Notes: generated by a model from the letters alone, not told the origin. Numbered from the stretch's first letter, positions 9,941 to 20,005 are shown. The stretch is 64,000 bases of DNA from Devosia crocina (GCF_900116545.1 NZ_FPCK01000001.1:1674001-1738000); one strand, 5' to 3'. Numbers and translations are program-made.

Positions 9941-10750
9941 CTATTCCTCGTCCGAATCCGCGCGCGGCAAGGTCAGCGGCCGATCCTTGGCCGAGGCGAT
10001 GAAGGCCACGACGTCCTGAACCAGGCTCTCGTCCTTGAACATGACGGCGGCATCATCGACCCGCTCGCGCAGCGTGCCTTCGCTTGAAAAGATCATGCGA
10101 TAGGCGGCACGCAGGCGGTGGATCGCTTCGCGATCCAGGCTGGCGCGCCGAAGACCGACAAGGTTGAGCCCGGCAAGGCGCGCGCGATTGCCGACCGCCA
10201 TGCCATAGGGAATAACGTCGCCATCGACCATGCTGTGGGCGCCGATGAAGGCGTGCGAGCCGATGCGCACCTTTTGGTGCACGGCACAAATGCCACCGAA
10301 GCGGACATAATCTCCGACAACGGCATGGCCGGCGATGCCGACATAGTTTGCAAGGACGACATTGTTGCCCACGATCGCATCGTGAGCGACGTGCGAGCCT
10401 GCCATCAACAGGCAATCATCGCCGACCTTGGTCAGCATGCCGCCGCCTTCGGTGCCGGGATTGATGGTGACCGATTCGCGGATGGTGCAGCGCGCGCCAA
10501 TTTCGAGCCGCGACTCCTCGCCATGGAATTTCAGGTCCTGCGGCTGGTGGCCAACGGAGGCGAAAGGAAAGATACGCGTATCGGCTCCGATCGCCGTACG
10601 GCCATCGACGACGACGTGCGAAATCAACTCCACCCCATCATGCAGCACAGCATTTTCGCCGACCATGCAAAAGGGGCCGATCTTGACGCCCGCGCCGATC
10701 TGGGCGCCCGGAGCGACGATCGCGGTGGGGTGAATCGTCGACTCAGTCAC
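9941..10750 (-). CDS. lpxA: UDP-N-acetylglucosamine O-acyltransferase
   Basis: 269 residues. The N-terminal two thirds are hexapeptide repeats forming a left-handed beta-helix; the C-terminal helical domain includes LVGLRRASLDREAIHRLRAAYR. The catalytic histidine is about H123 in GSHVAHDAIVGNN. It transfers a 3-hydroxyacyl chain from ACP to UDP-GlcNAc, the first step of lipid A synthesis. Its start overlaps the 3' end of fabZ by 8 bases, so the pair is probably translationally coupled. Confidence 0.96.
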   Translation of the reverse strand: MTESTIHPTAIVAPGAQIGAGVKIGPFCMVGENAVLHDGVELISHVVVDGRTAIGADTRIFPFASVGHQPQDLKFHGEESRLEIGARCTIRESVTINPGTEGGGMLTKVGDDCLLMAGSHVAHDAIVGNNVVLANYVGIAGHAVVGDYVRFGGICAVHQKVRIGSHAFIGAHSMVDGDVIPYGMAVGNRARLAGLNLVGLRRASLDREAIHRLRAAYRMIFSSEGTLRERVDDAAVMFKDESLVQDVVAFIASAKDRPLTLPRADSDEE

Positions 10751-11222
10751 CCTTGGCCTCGGAGATCATGGCGGTGATCTCCGCCTCTGCGACCACGGAG
10801 CCATTCACCTTGGCTTCGGCGCGATAGCGGCCGACATTGCGGCGGCGCTGAATCTTGGTGACGTGATATTCGAGCGTGTCGCCAGGGCCAGCGGGGCGGC
10901 GGAACTTCGCCTTGTCCACACCGAGCAGCATGACGATGCTCTTCTTGTCATCGCGGGAGTCGTGACGGATGGCGATGGCGCCGCAGACCTGGGCCATGCC
11001 TTCGATGATCAAAACGCCAGGAAAAATCGGGGTGCCGGGAAAATGGCCCTGAAAGGCAGGCTCGTTGACCGTGACATTCTTGATGCCGATGGCAGAATCG
11101 TCACCATCGATTTCGATGATCTTGTCGATCATCAGCATCGGATACCGGTGCGGAAGAGTGCTGAGGATATCGGTGATGCTCATGGCATCGAGTTCAGTGG
11201 CAGCAACGACCGTTTCCGTCAT
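10743..11222 (-). CDS. fabZ: 3-hydroxyacyl-ACP dehydratase FabZ
   Basis: 159-residue single hot-dog domain. The catalytic pair is H60 in [15 protein letters not shown] and E74 in IIEGMAQ. It dehydrates 3-hydroxyacyl-ACP in fatty acid elongation and competes with LpxA and LpxD for the same substrates; co-transcription balances phospholipid and lipid A synthesis. It overlaps lpxD by 4 bases and lpxA by 8. Confidence 0.96.
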   Translation of the reverse strand: MTETVVAATELDAMSITDILSTLPHRYPMLMIDKIIEIDGDDSAIGIKNVTVNEPAFQGHFPGTPIFPGVLIIEGMAQVCGAIAIRHDSRDDKKSIVMLLGVDKAKFRRPAGPGDTLEYHVTKIQRRRNVGRYRAEAKVNGSVVAEAEITAMISEAKGD

Positions 11223-12247
11223 CCCCGCTTGTCTCCTTTGGCCAGTTTCCGCGTGACAGCGAGTTCACGCCAGAAGTCCCTTATATCTTGCGCCGGGGCT
11301 CCAGCAAGTTTGGAGCCTGCGGGCCAGTCCTTGGTAACGGCCGCGCGGCCGTGAATCACAGAGCCCGCGCCGATCCGCAGGTGTCCCGAGGTGCCCACAC
11401 CGCCGCCCATAAGCACGCCATCTTCAACGATGGTCGAACCGGACAGTCCGCTCATGGCGGCGATCAGACAGTTTCGGCCGATGCGGCAATTGTGGCCGAT
11501 TTGGACGAGGTTATCGATCTTGGTACCATCGCCGATGACAGTATCGCCCAGGGCGCCGCGATCGATGGTGCTGTTTGCGCCAATTTCTACCCGGTCCTGA
11601 ACGATGACGCGGCCCAGCTGCGGGATCTTGCGGTTGCCCTGGCCGTGATCGAGCCAGCCGAAGCCTTCCGTGCCGATGCGCACGCCGGAATGGATAACAA
11701 CCTCGTTGCCCACATGGGCGCAGTCGATGGTGCAATTGGCCGCGATGATGCAGTTGCGGCCGATGGTGACACCCGGACCAATGACGGTATTGGCGCCGAT
11801 TATGGTGCCGCGGCCGATCTCGACGCCTGCACCGATTACAACATTGGAGCCGATGGTGACATCGCGCTCGAAAATAGGCGCGCCAAGATCCTCCCGCGTG
11901 CCGGCCAGGATTGCCCTGGTGCTGGCGGGGTAAAGACGGTCGAGAATGCTAGCGAAAAGGATGTGGGCACGAGGCAAGGCGATCGCCTCGACCCCGGCAG
12001 GTACGCGATCGACCAGCTTGGGATCGACAAGCGCAAAGCTCGCGCGGGTCTGGCTCAGGCTTTCGGCGTAAGCGGGCTGGCTGGCAAGGACCAAGTCGCC
12101 GGCACCGGCCAAATCGAGTTCCGAGACGCCTTCCACCATGCGGCCGGGGGCGGACAACCCGTTAGCCAGTTCGGCCTGTCCAAGCTCATCGAGCAGCGCT
12201 GCAATAGCGATAGGGCCGGAAAATCGGTGAAATCGGGTATCAACCAT
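11219..12247 (-). CDS. lpxD: UDP-3-O-(3-hydroxyacyl)glucosamine N-acyltransferase
   Basis: 342 residues: a uridine-binding N-terminal domain (about 1-100), a hexapeptide-repeat beta-helix (about 110-290) with the catalytic His in the QIGHNCRIG turn, and a short C-terminal helix. It adds the second 3-hydroxyacyl chain to the lipid A precursor. A strong hairpin with a T-rich tail lies between it and bamA. lpxD-fabZ-lpxA-lpxB may therefore be transcribed partly by read-through and partly from a promoter that I could not identify. Confidence 0.95.
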   Translation of the reverse strand: MVDTRFHRFSGPIAIAALLDELGQAELANGLSAPGRMVEGVSELDLAGAGDLVLASQPAYAESLSQTRASFALVDPKLVDRVPAGVEAIALPRAHILFASILDRLYPASTRAILAGTREDLGAPIFERDVTIGSNVVIGAGVEIGRGTIIGANTVIGPGVTIGRNCIIAANCTIDCAHVGNEVVIHSGVRIGTEGFGWLDHGQGNRKIPQLGRVIVQDRVEIGANSTIDRGALGDTVIGDGTKIDNLVQIGHNCRIGRNCLIAAMSGLSGSTIVEDGVLMGGGVGTSGHLRIGAGSVIHGRAAVTKDWPAGSKLAGAPAQDIRDFWRELAVTRKLAKGDKRG

Positions 12248-12256
12248 GAGCGCACT

Positions 12257-12294
12257 TCAAAACAAAGAGCTGCGGTGCTACCGCACCGCAGCTC
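12257..12294 (-). terminator. Intrinsic terminator between bamA and lpxD
   Basis: A 12-bp perfect stem (GAGCTGCGGTGC / GCACCGCAGCTC, 12267-12294) with a 4-base loop, followed on the minus strand by TTTGTTTTG. It lies 25 bases after the bamA stop and 20 bases before the lpxD start. It probably lowers lpx expression relative to bamA. Confidence 0.85.
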
Positions 12295-12319
12295 GATGAC
12301 TTCTTCCACGTAGACCGGC

Positions 12320-14449
12320 TTAGAGCAAGGTCTGCAGTGTGATCTGGAAGACCTGAGTGCGGTCTGCCGTCGACTTGTTGAGGACGTGCGAGACGTCGCC
12401 ACGCAGAGGACCGAACGGTGAATCCCAGATGAGCGATGCACCCACCGAAGCACGCCATGGCGAATCCTGGCTGTTCGGATCGAGAACACCGACACCAGTG
12501 CCGGGCAGGCCGTCGATCCAGGCAGCATCGGCGAACAGGGCGCCGCTGAGGCCATAGCTTTCCGGCAGAGCCGGGATCGGGAACTCGACCTCGGCCGAGA
12601 CGCCGGCATACATGGTGGCACCGAGATACTCGCCGGTGGTGAGGCGCGGACCAACGCCACGGCTCTGGAAACCACGGATGAGGTTTGCACCCGGCATGAA
12701 GGCTTCCACAGAATGAACCGGGTTGTCGTCGAGGTTGTTGACGATACCGGCCTGACCGCGAACGCTGGCGATGATGCCGCTGTCCTCGATAATGGGCATG
12801 AAATAACGCGCCCGCGCCTCGGACTTGAGCAGGTTATGATCCCAGCCGATATATTGCTGGGAGAAGGTGGCGTAGAGGCCGTTGGTCGGATCGCGCGTAT
12901 CGTCGAGGCCGTTCCAGGTCAGGGTGTAGCCGACGAAAGCCTTGTTGAATTCCTGACCATCGGTCACGAGCGACGAGCGGAACTCGTTATTGTCGCCGTT
13001 GTCGACGTCCGCGATCACCTTGCGCTCGTAGCCGCCGAAGAGCGACGCGGTCAGAGCGCTCGTTACCGGCACACCGAAGCGAAGCTGGCCGCCGGTGGTC
13101 TGCGAGCCGTAGAAGGTGGTTGTCGTTTCGTCTGTGATACGGTGGTAGGCATCAACGCCAGCCGACACCTTGAGACCCATGAAGCGGGGCTCGGTGAAGG
13201 AGAAGTCGAAGGTGCGGCCGGACTGCGTCGCACCGATGGCGGCACGCAGGTACTGACCGCGACCGAGGAAGTTCCGTTCGGTCAGCGAGACTTCGCCGAG
13301 GATACCATCGGTCGTGGAATAGCCGGCGCTGGCGCCGTATTCACCGGTAGAGGTTTCAGTCACGTTGACGTTGAGGACAACCTTGTCGGGCGAGGAGCCT
13401 GCAACAGTCGTAACTTCGACAGCCGAGAAGTAGCCCAGATCCTGGATTGCATCGCGACCACGAATGACCATGGAGCGGTTGAACGGATCGCCCTCGCCGA
13501 AGGCCAGCTCGCGACGGATCACGAAATCGCGGGTCTTGGTGTTGCCGGTGATGTTGATGCGCTCGACATAGATGCGCGCACCTTCATCCACGAGATAGGT
13601 GATGTTGAAAGTGCCGGAGGCAACGTCGCGATCAAGACGGGCACGAACGTCGGCAAAGGAATAACCCTGAGCCGTGGCTTCGTAGGCCATGTCTTCGATA
13701 GTCGACTGCAGATTGGTCACAGAGTACTGAGCACCCTGCCCGGTCTGAACGGTCGAGCGCAGAACTTCGGTGTTGAGGCCGTCGATGCTGGTCTCGATAC
13801 CGATATTGCCGAAGCGGTAGCGCTGACCTTCATTGATGGTGAAGTTGATGAAATAGGCGTTGCGCGCGGCGTCATACTCAGCGACCGAATTGACCTGCGC
13901 GTCGGGATAGCCGCGATTTGCGTAGTAAAGACGGATGCGCTCGCGATCAACGGCCAGCTTGCGCTCGTCATAGGTGTCGTCGCGCAGGAGCCAGCTAAGA
14001 ATGCCGCTCTCCTTAGTCAGCATGGCTCCCTTGAGGTTACCGCCGCTGATCGCGTTGTTGCCAGTGAAGTTGATCGCCGCGATACCTGCGCGCTCGCCTT
14101 CATTGACCTGGAAGATCACCCGGACGCGACCATCGGCCGTCGACTCGGTGCGCGAGGTGACCGTGACGCCCATAAAACCGTCACGATCGTACGCGAGACG
14201 GATGCTCTCCACGTCTGCAGCCAAACGCTGCGGCGTGTAGATGCCGGACGCTGCCAGATCGACCATCGCCAGAAGCTGAGCATCGGAGAAACGGCGGTTG
14301 CCCTCGAACAAGACAGAGCCAACCAACTGCTCCTGAGCCTGCGCGACAGCAACGCCCAGCACCGGAAGTCCGGCACCAACCATGGGGCTCGCCCCCATAA
14401 TCGCGATCGCGGAAACCGCGCCACGCATCAGCTTGGTGGGGTTAATCAT
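12320..14449 (-). CDS. bamA: Outer membrane protein assembly factor BamA
   Basis: 709 residues. The start was set at ATG 14449 (MINPTKLMRGAVSAIAIMG), which gives a signal peptide and an AGAAGG site just upstream; the longer frame adds only non-signal residues. After the signal come five POTRA repeats (about 45-370; LVGSVLFEGNRRF marks the first) and a 16-strand barrel with the LRGFQSRGVGPR motif of loop 6. BamA inserts beta-barrel proteins into the outer membrane. The final residues are QITLQTLL, so the protein lacks the aromatic C-terminal residue typical of outer membrane proteins. Confidence 0.95.
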   Translation of the reverse strand: MINPTKLMRGAVSAIAIMGASPMVGAGLPVLGVAVAQAQEQLVGSVLFEGNRRFSDAQLLAMVDLAASGIYTPQRLAADVESIRLAYDRDGFMGVTVTSRTESTADGRVRVIFQVNEGERAGIAAINFTGNNAISGGNLKGAMLTKESGILSWLLRDDTYDERKLAVDRERIRLYYANRGYPDAQVNSVAEYDAARNAYFINFTINEGQRYRFGNIGIETSIDGLNTEVLRSTVQTGQGAQYSVTNLQSTIEDMAYEATAQGYSFADVRARLDRDVASGTFNITYLVDEGARIYVERINITGNTKTRDFVIRRELAFGEGDPFNRSMVIRGRDAIQDLGYFSAVEVTTVAGSSPDKVVLNVNVTETSTGEYGASAGYSTTDGILGEVSLTERNFLGRGQYLRAAIGATQSGRTFDFSFTEPRFMGLKVSAGVDAYHRITDETTTTFYGSQTTGGQLRFGVPVTSALTASLFGGYERKVIADVDNGDNNEFRSSLVTDGQEFNKAFVGYTLTWNGLDDTRDPTNGLYATFSQQYIGWDHNLLKSEARARYFMPIIEDSGIIASVRGQAGIVNNLDDNPVHSVEAFMPGANLIRGFQSRGVGPRLTTGEYLGATMYAGVSAEVEFPIPALPESYGLSGALFADAAWIDGLPGTGVGVLDPNSQDSPWRASVGASLIWDSPFGPLRGDVSHVLNKSTADRTQVFQITLQTLL

Positions 14450-14630
14450 ATTGTTATTGCCTTCTGCGACCGGCCCGGGGAATCGCCATACGCCGCTCCC
14501 CCAAGCTAACTCCATTGAAGTGTTTTACTGTTTTTTTAACCACGGACAAGCGGCAAGCCCAGACGCGGTTAGCAATTCATTGGCGCGCTTGTATTCGTGC
14601 AACACCTTGCGAACCAAGGTTAACTGAACA

Positions 14631-15773
14631 TTACCGCAGTATCCCAAAATGGTCGAAAACCGTGTCGTTGAACAAGGTGAAGACCATCAGGGTCACCACG
14701 AGGGCAAAACCAAAGCGGAAGCCGATCTCCTGCACGCGCATGCTGAGAGGCCGACCACGAATGGCTTCAATGAAATAGTACAAGAGATGCCCGCCGTCGA
14801 GCATTGGAACAGGCAAGAGGTTGAATATCCCAATGTTAAGTGACAGCAGCGCCATCAGATTGATGAGCGCCACGACCCCCAGGGTAGCAACCTCACCTGA
14901 CACCTTTGCGACTTTGACGGGCCCGCTGAGCTGTTCGACATCGCCCCGGCCAACAAAGAAATCGCCAAGGAAAGCCCCGGTACGCTGGATGATGAAGCGG
15001 ATTTCCTCCAGCGTCAGACCGATGGCCTCGACTGGCCCGGGCCGGTAAAGAACAACATCGGTCTCCTCGATATCGCGGCTCACCCCGATGCGGCCGATAC
15101 GTTGATTGTTGCCAAAGCGATCCTCGATCTGCACCGCTTCGGGCACCAGGGTCAGGGACTGAACGGCACCATTGCGCTCATAGTAGATCGCGACCTGCCG
15201 GGCGGGACTGGTGGCCACAAAGCGCTGGAAATCCTCGAAACCACGAACGGCATAGCCATCGACCGCGACAATCTCGTCACCGGCCTCGAAGCCGGCTGCT
15301 TCAGCGACCGAACCGGGCAGGACCTCGCCGATCACGGCGGGAACGGTATAGCGTCCATAGCCGAGCAGAAGGGCATAGAGAATGAGAAAGGTGAGTATGA
15401 CATTGGCGATCGGTCCCGCCGCGACAATGGCGATGCGCTGCCAGACCGACTTGTTGACAAACAGATGCGGCGCAAGAGCCGGATCCTTCAACATGGGAGA
15501 ATCCGTGTCCGGCACGCTGGCCGCGTTCATATCGCCCACGAACCGGACATACCCACCGAGCGGGATGGCAGACAGGCGCCAGCGCGTGCCATGCCGATCA
15601 GTCCAGCCAAACAATTCGCGCCCGAAACCGACCGAGAAGGTGTGAACGGCAACGCCATTCCAGCGGGCGACAAGAAAATGGCCCATCTCGTGGACAAAGA
15701 CGATGACCGTCAGCACCGCCAGAAAGGGAACGATGTAGGAAAGAATCCAAAGCGGAAAGTCGAGCATTGTCAT
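14631..15773 (-). CDS. rseP: Site-2 membrane metalloprotease RseP
   Basis: 380 residues. The zinc-binding HEMGH is at 28-32 in the first membrane helix, and the LPVPMLDGGHL motif near residue 325 supplies the third ligand. One central PDZ-like domain is visible (about 120-210: VLPGSVAEAAGFEAGDEIVAV). It performs the intramembrane cut in envelope stress signalling. It lies between cdsA (33 bases upstream) and bamA, the usual neighbours. In many relatives dxr stands between cdsA and rseP; it is missing here. Confidence 0.94.
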   Translation of the reverse strand: MTMLDFPLWILSYIVPFLAVLTVIVFVHEMGHFLVARWNGVAVHTFSVGFGRELFGWTDRHGTRWRLSAIPLGGYVRFVGDMNAASVPDTDSPMLKDPALAPHLFVNKSVWQRIAIVAAGPIANVILTFLILYALLLGYGRYTVPAVIGEVLPGSVAEAAGFEAGDEIVAVDGYAVRGFEDFQRFVATSPARQVAIYYERNGAVQSLTLVPEAVQIEDRFGNNQRIGRIGVSRDIEETDVVLYRPGPVEAIGLTLEEIRFIIQRTGAFLGDFFVGRGDVEQLSGPVKVAKVSGEVATLGVVALINLMALLSLNIGIFNLLPVPMLDGGHLLYYFIEAIRGRPLSMRVQEIGFRFGFALVVTLMVFTLFNDTVFDHFGILR

Positions 15774-15806
15774 TCCCCAGCTGCAGCAGCGCCTGGACGG
15801 CGGCAG

Positions 15807-16667
15807 CTACCAGTAAAGCAGTCCCTCGGCAACCGCGCCGAATCCGCCGTGCAATCCCCCGACGATCAAGACGAAGATAATGCCCAATGTGAGGCTATCG
15901 AGCCGATCCATCAATCCGCCATGGCCGGGAATGATGTGGCCGCTATCCTTGATGTGGAAATGGCGTTTGACCGCGCTTTCGGCCAGATCACCCAGTTGGC
16001 CCAGGATGCTGATCGAGACGACGATCATCAGCCCGATCCCCCACGGCGAATCCGTCAGCAGGGTCCAGACGACGAGCCCGGCAACCGAGCCAAGGGCAAG
16101 GCCGCCGAGCGCGCCCGACCAGGTCTTGGACGGCGATATGCCCGGGGCAAGCTTTTCTCCGCCGATCTGACGGCCGGTGAAGAATGCGGCGGAATCGGTC
16201 ATCCAGACAACCGTGCCGAGGAGAAGCCCGGCCCAGATACCGGCGACACCATCGCCCCGCATGGTAACTGCAGCGCCTATGAGCGTGCCGAAAATCAAGA
16301 GGCCCGCAATGCGCCAGACAAGCGCTTCGCGGCCAAGGCGGATGGAAAGGAGGCAGGCAAGGCCGATGCACAGAACCGAGGAAAGAGGCCCAAGAAGCGG
16401 AAACAGCAGTCCGGACAGGGCAACGAGCCCGACAAGGATCATGCCGATATTGCCGAGGGGGGCGCGGGAAATCATGGTTTCCCACTCGCGATAGGCGCCG
16501 GCATAGACCGCGCCGACCACGGCGGAAAAGAAATAGCTGCCGAGATAAAGCGCCGTCGCCGTGACGAGAATCAGAACGAAAGCGGAGACAATACGCGGGC
16601 CGACATCAGCCCAGTTGCGACGCGGGGGTGAGGATGGTGCCGGTGGAGGGGTGCCTTGCTCCGTCAA
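15807..16667 (-). CDS. cdsA: Phosphatidate cytidylyltransferase
   Basis: 286 residues with a proline-rich cytosolic N-terminus (first about 25 residues) and about eight membrane helices. The CdsA signature is near the C-terminus: TDSAAFFTGRQIGGEKLAPG followed by ISPSKTWSGALGG. It makes CDP-diacylglycerol for phospholipid synthesis. The start overlaps the uppS stop by 4 bases. Confidence 0.94.
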   Translation of the reverse strand: MTEQGTPPPAPSSPPRRNWADVGPRIVSAFVLILVTATALYLGSYFFSAVVGAVYAGAYREWETMISRAPLGNIGMILVGLVALSGLLFPLLGPLSSVLCIGLACLLSIRLGREALVWRIAGLLIFGTLIGAAVTMRGDGVAGIWAGLLLGTVVWMTDSAAFFTGRQIGGEKLAPGISPSKTWSGALGGLALGSVAGLVVWTLLTDSPWGIGLMIVVSISILGQLGDLAESAVKRHFHIKDSGHIIPGHGGLMDRLDSLTLGIIFVLIVGGLHGGFGAVAEGLLYW

Positions 16668-17425
16668 GTTCCGCTGGACCCCAAGCCACCAAAGCGCCGA
16701 TCGCGCAAGGAATATGTCTCAAGCACCCTCAGGAAGCTCTCCTCGTCGAAATCGGGCCAGTTTTCCGGCACGAAAACAAATTCGGAATAGGCCGATTGCC
16801 AAAGCAGGAAATTCGACAGGCGCTGCTCTCCGCTGGTGCGGATGATCAGATCCGGGTCGGGAATATCGGCGCTATAAAGGCTTCTGGTGATCGTCGCCTC
16901 GCAGATCGACATGGGATCGAGGCGACCGGCCGCAACCTCATGCGCAAGCGTGCGCATGGCATCGGCAATCTCGGCGCGGCCGCCATAATTAAAGGCGACG
17001 CAGAGCACGAGGCCGGTATTGCCCGCAGTCTTGGCCTCGGCATCATCGATCAGGCGGATCAGCGAAGGCTCGAGCCCCTGGCGCGAACCGATGATGCGCA
17101 CCTTGACATTGTTGCGGATCAGACGCTGAAGATCGGACGCAACAAAGCGGCGCAGAAGATTGAAGATAAAGGAAACTTCTTCGGGGGGACGCGTCCAGTT
17201 CTCGGAAGAAAAGCTGAACACCGTGACATAGCCGACGCCATGGGTGATGCAGGATTGGACGAGCGTGCGCAAGGCGTTGACGCCCTGAACGTGACCTTCG
17301 GTTCGCATCTTGCCCCGTGCCTTGGCCCACCGGCCATTGCCATCCATGATCACCCCGAGGTGAACCGGAATACGCAAACCCGGGCCGGAGCCCGGGATGA
17401 CCTTGGCGGCGGTCTCGCTTGCCAT
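16664..17425 (-). CDS. uppS: Undecaprenyl diphosphate synthase
   Basis: 253 residues from ATG 17425 (MASETAAK); the open frame continues upstream into the frr end but shows no family residues there. The catalytic Asp is D28 in LGVIMDGNGRWAKARG. FSSENWTRPPEEV and the RTSGEQRLSNFLLWQ segment are characteristic of cis-prenyltransferases. It makes the C55 lipid carrier for peptidoglycan and other glycans. It overlaps cdsA by 4 bases and lies 31 bases after frr. Confidence 0.95.
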   Translation of the reverse strand: MASETAAKVIPGSGPGLRIPVHLGVIMDGNGRWAKARGKMRTEGHVQGVNALRTLVQSCITHGVGYVTVFSFSSENWTRPPEEVSFIFNLLRRFVASDLQRLIRNNVKVRIIGSRQGLEPSLIRLIDDAEAKTAGNTGLVLCVAFNYGGRAEIADAMRTLAHEVAAGRLDPMSICEATITRSLYSADIPDPDLIIRTSGEQRLSNFLLWQSAYSEFVFVPENWPDFDEESFLRVLETYSLRDRRFGGLGSSGT

Positions 17426-17456
17426 CAACGCCCCTCCTGGCGCGTGATGCAGATCC

Positions 17457-18011
17457 TTAGACCTGCATGATTTCCTGTTCCTTGGCCGCCACGATCTTGT
17501 CGATCTCGGCCACGGATTCGTCGGTCGCCTTCTGGACGAGCTCGGACTGCTTTTTCGCATCGTCCTGGCTCATGTCGCCGTCCTTCTCCGCCTTTTTCAA
17601 GGCGTCCATGCCGTCGCGGCGGATATGACGCACAGCGACACGGGCCTGTTCGGCATAAGTGTGCGCAACCTTGGCGAGTTCCTTACGACGCTGCTCGTTA
17701 AGCTCGGGCAGCGGCACACGGATCACCTGGCCCTCGCCCATCGGGTTCAGCCCGAGGCCGCTGTCACGGATGGCTTTTTCCACAGCATTGGCCATGCCGC
17801 GGTCCCAGACCTGCACCGAAAGCATGCGCGGCTCGGGCACGGTTACCGTCGCCACCTGGTTGAGCGGCATGCGCGAGCCATAGGCATCAACGGTGACCGG
17901 CTCCAAAAGGCTCGCGCTGGCACGGCCGGTACGCAGACCCGAGAGTTCGTCCTTGAGCGAGGATATCGATTTCTGCATCCGGTTTTTGAGGTCGCTCAGA
18001 TCATAGGCCAT
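17457..18011 (-). CDS. frr: Ribosome recycling factor
   Basis: 184 residues, the family norm (about 185). Typical features are the N-terminal helix, the [20 protein letters not shown] stretch, the [13 protein letters not shown] segment and the three-helix bundle with [20 protein letters not shown]. With EF-G it splits post-termination ribosomes. It lies 89 bases downstream of pyrH in the conserved rpsB-tsf-pyrH-frr order. Confidence 0.97.
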   Translation of the reverse strand: MAYDLSDLKNRMQKSISSLKDELSGLRTGRASASLLEPVTVDAYGSRMPLNQVATVTVPEPRMLSVQVWDRGMANAVEKAIRDSGLGLNPMGEGQVIRVPLPELNEQRRKELAKVAHTYAEQARVAVRHIRRDGMDALKKAEKDGDMSQDDAKKQSELVQKATDESVAEIDKIVAAKEQEIMQV

Positions 18012-18100
18012 GGCCGTCGTCCTTCCAGTCGCTTGGCGCCGCTCGGTCTGGCGCGCTCATCTTGTTGTTACACCAAAGGTGCAGCGGGGACGAACCGAAG

Positions 18101-18820
18101 TCAGCTCAGATCGCCGACCAGGGTCGAGGCTCCCCTGCCCTCTAGGATGCCGGACAGACCGGCATCATCGTCAAGGGAATATACGATTATCGGCATGCGG
18201 CTGTCGCGGGCAAGGGCGAAAGCGGCCGTATCCATGACCTTAAGGTTCTGAGAGATCACATCATCGAAGCTGATCTGGTCGTAGCGGACCGCATCGGGGT
18301 TCTTTTTGGGGTCATCCGAATAGACACCGTCGACCTTAGTACCCTTGAGCACCACGTCGCATTCGAGCTCGATCGCGCGCAGCGTTGCGGCGGTATCGGT
18401 GGTGAAAAAGGGATTGCCAGTGCCGCCGCCGAGAACCACGACGAAGCCCTCCTCGAGAGCGAGTTTTGCATCGCGTGCGGTGAAGGTATCGGCCACCGAA
18501 GGCATGGTGGCGGCGCTAAACGGCTTGGATTTGACGCCCTGGCGCGAAATGGCATTGGAAAGAGCAAGGGCATTGATCATGGTGCCCAGCATGCCCATCG
18601 TATCAGCCGTTACCCGGTCGGTGCCATCAGCGGCGCCGGCCATGCCGCGGAAGATGTTACCGCCGCCAACGACGATAGCGACCTGGATGCCCGTTCGGGC
18701 AACATCGGCGATCTGGCTGGCGACGCCCTGAAGAAAGGACGGTTCGATGCCGAAGGAGAGATCTCCCGCCAGCGCCTCGCCCGAAACCTTGAGCAGGACA
18801 CGCTTGTAACCGGACGCCAT
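18101..18820 (-). CDS. pyrH: UMP kinase
   Basis: 239 residues, amino-acid-kinase fold. The start was set at ATG 18820 (MASGYKRVLLKVSGEAL). Seen motifs are VLLKVSGEAL at the phosphate loop, VVGGGNIFRG for nucleotide binding, TADTMGMLGTMINALAL, and GTGNPFFTTDTAA near the C-terminal ATP site. It phosphorylates UMP to UDP. The 187-base gap to tsf holds no other gene and probably a separate promoter, which I could not define. Confidence 0.96.
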   Translation of the reverse strand: MASGYKRVLLKVSGEALAGDLSFGIEPSFLQGVASQIADVARTGIQVAIVVGGGNIFRGMAGAADGTDRVTADTMGMLGTMINALALSNAISRQGVKSKPFSAATMPSVADTFTARDAKLALEEGFVVVLGGGTGNPFFTTDTAATLRAIELECDVVLKGTKVDGVYSDDPKKNPDAVRYDQISFDDVISQNLKVMDTAAFALARDSRMPIIVYSLDDDAGLSGILEGRGASTLVGDLS

Positions 18821-19007
18821 GGGGACCTCACGTTGGAGCTGCGGGCCGCGATTCTGCATGGCCCGAGAAAAACTTGGGCATAGATGCCACAAACAGACGG
18901 CAAAGCCACGCTGGAATTAAATACAAGGCGATTAAAGCTCGATCCGGACGGGCCGGAGAGCAAGCAGCAGGGGGCCAGTCGGCCCGCCTGCCAGAATCAA
19001 AGCGTGC

Positions 19008-19934
19008 TTACTTCACGCCAGCCGTTGCAGCGACTTCAGCAGCGAAGTCGGTTTCGGCCTTTTCGATACCTTCGCCGAGGGCGTAGCGCACGAACTTGGT
19101 CAGGGTGATCGGCGCGCCGACTTCCTTCTCCGCGTTCTTGATCGCGTTCTCAACCTTGGTCTCGCCGTCGATCACGAAGGTCTGCGCAAGGAGCGTGACT
19201 TCTTCGTAGTACTTGCGGATGCGGCCTTCGACCATCTTCTCGGCGATGTCGGCGGGCTTGCCCGATTCCTTGACCTGCTCGAGGATGATGGCGCGCTCGC
19301 GGGCAACCACTTCCTGGTCGAGCTCTTCAGCGCGAACAGCCAGCGGGTTGGTCGCGGCGATGTGCATGGCAAGCTGCTTGCCGAGAGCCGACAGGGCGGC
19401 CTTATCGCCGGTCGATTCCAGGGCAACGAGGATGCCGATTTTCCCCAGACCTGGCTTGACTGCGTTATGGACATAGCTTTCCACGACGCCATCAGAAACC
19501 GAAACGGTTTCAGTGCGACGCAGGTTCATGTTTTCGCCGATCTTGGCGATCGCTTCGGTCAGCTCGGCCGATACGGAATGACCAGCGCCGGGGAACGGCA
19601 TTTCGCCGAGCTTTACCACATCGCCTTCGGCATCAAGGGCGAGCTTGGCAATGTTGCTGACGATGTTCTGGAACTGCTCGTTGCGGGCAACGAAATCAGT
19701 TTCCGAATTCACTTCGACGACGGAAGCCTTGGTGCCGTCCGTGGCAACGCCCACGAGACCTTCGGCGGCGACGCGATCGGCCTTCTTGGCAGCCTTGGCC
19801 AGGCCACGGGTGCGCAGCCAGTCAACGGCAGCTTCCATGTCGCCATTGGTTTCGGCCAGGGCCTTCTTGCAGTCCATCATGCCGACGCCGGTCGACTCGC
19901 GGAGCTGCTTAACCATTGCAGCAGTGATTTCCAT
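19008..19934 (-). CDS. tsf: Translation elongation factor Ts
   Basis: 308 residues with a UBA-like N-terminus ([20 protein letters not shown]), the conserved [10 protein letters not shown] motif that contacts EF-Tu, and two core subdomains. It is the nucleotide exchange factor for EF-Tu. It follows rpsB after 71 bases. A perfect 8-bp hairpin lies in that gap, in line with the partial attenuation seen between rpsB and tsf in other bacteria. Confidence 0.97.
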   Translation of the reverse strand: MEITAAMVKQLRESTGVGMMDCKKALAETNGDMEAAVDWLRTRGLAKAAKKADRVAAEGLVGVATDGTKASVVEVNSETDFVARNEQFQNIVSNIAKLALDAEGDVVKLGEMPFPGAGHSVSAELTEAIAKIGENMNLRRTETVSVSDGVVESYVHNAVKPGLGKIGILVALESTGDKAALSALGKQLAMHIAATNPLAVRAEELDQEVVARERAIILEQVKESGKPADIAEKMVEGRIRKYYEEVTLLAQTFVIDGETKVENAIKNAEKEVGAPITLTKFVRYALGEGIEKAETDFAAEVAATAGVK

Positions 19935-19948
19935 GGGTTCACCTTTCG

Positions 19949-19969
19949 GCGGCCCCAGAGCGGGGCCGC
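19949..19969 (-). repeat. Hairpin in the rpsB-tsf intercistronic gap
   Basis: Arms GCGGCCCC and GGGGCCGC with a 5-base loop. No T-run follows on the minus strand. It is likely an attenuation or mRNA-stability element that sets the rpsB to tsf ratio. Confidence 0.55.
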
Positions 19970-20005
19970 ATAGTTTCGTTCAAGACGATTCCGGCAATAC
20001 CGGAC

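Noticed and set aside
12713..14509. A 598-codon plus-strand open frame opposite bamA
   Set aside because: Antisense to bamA; no recognisable protein features.
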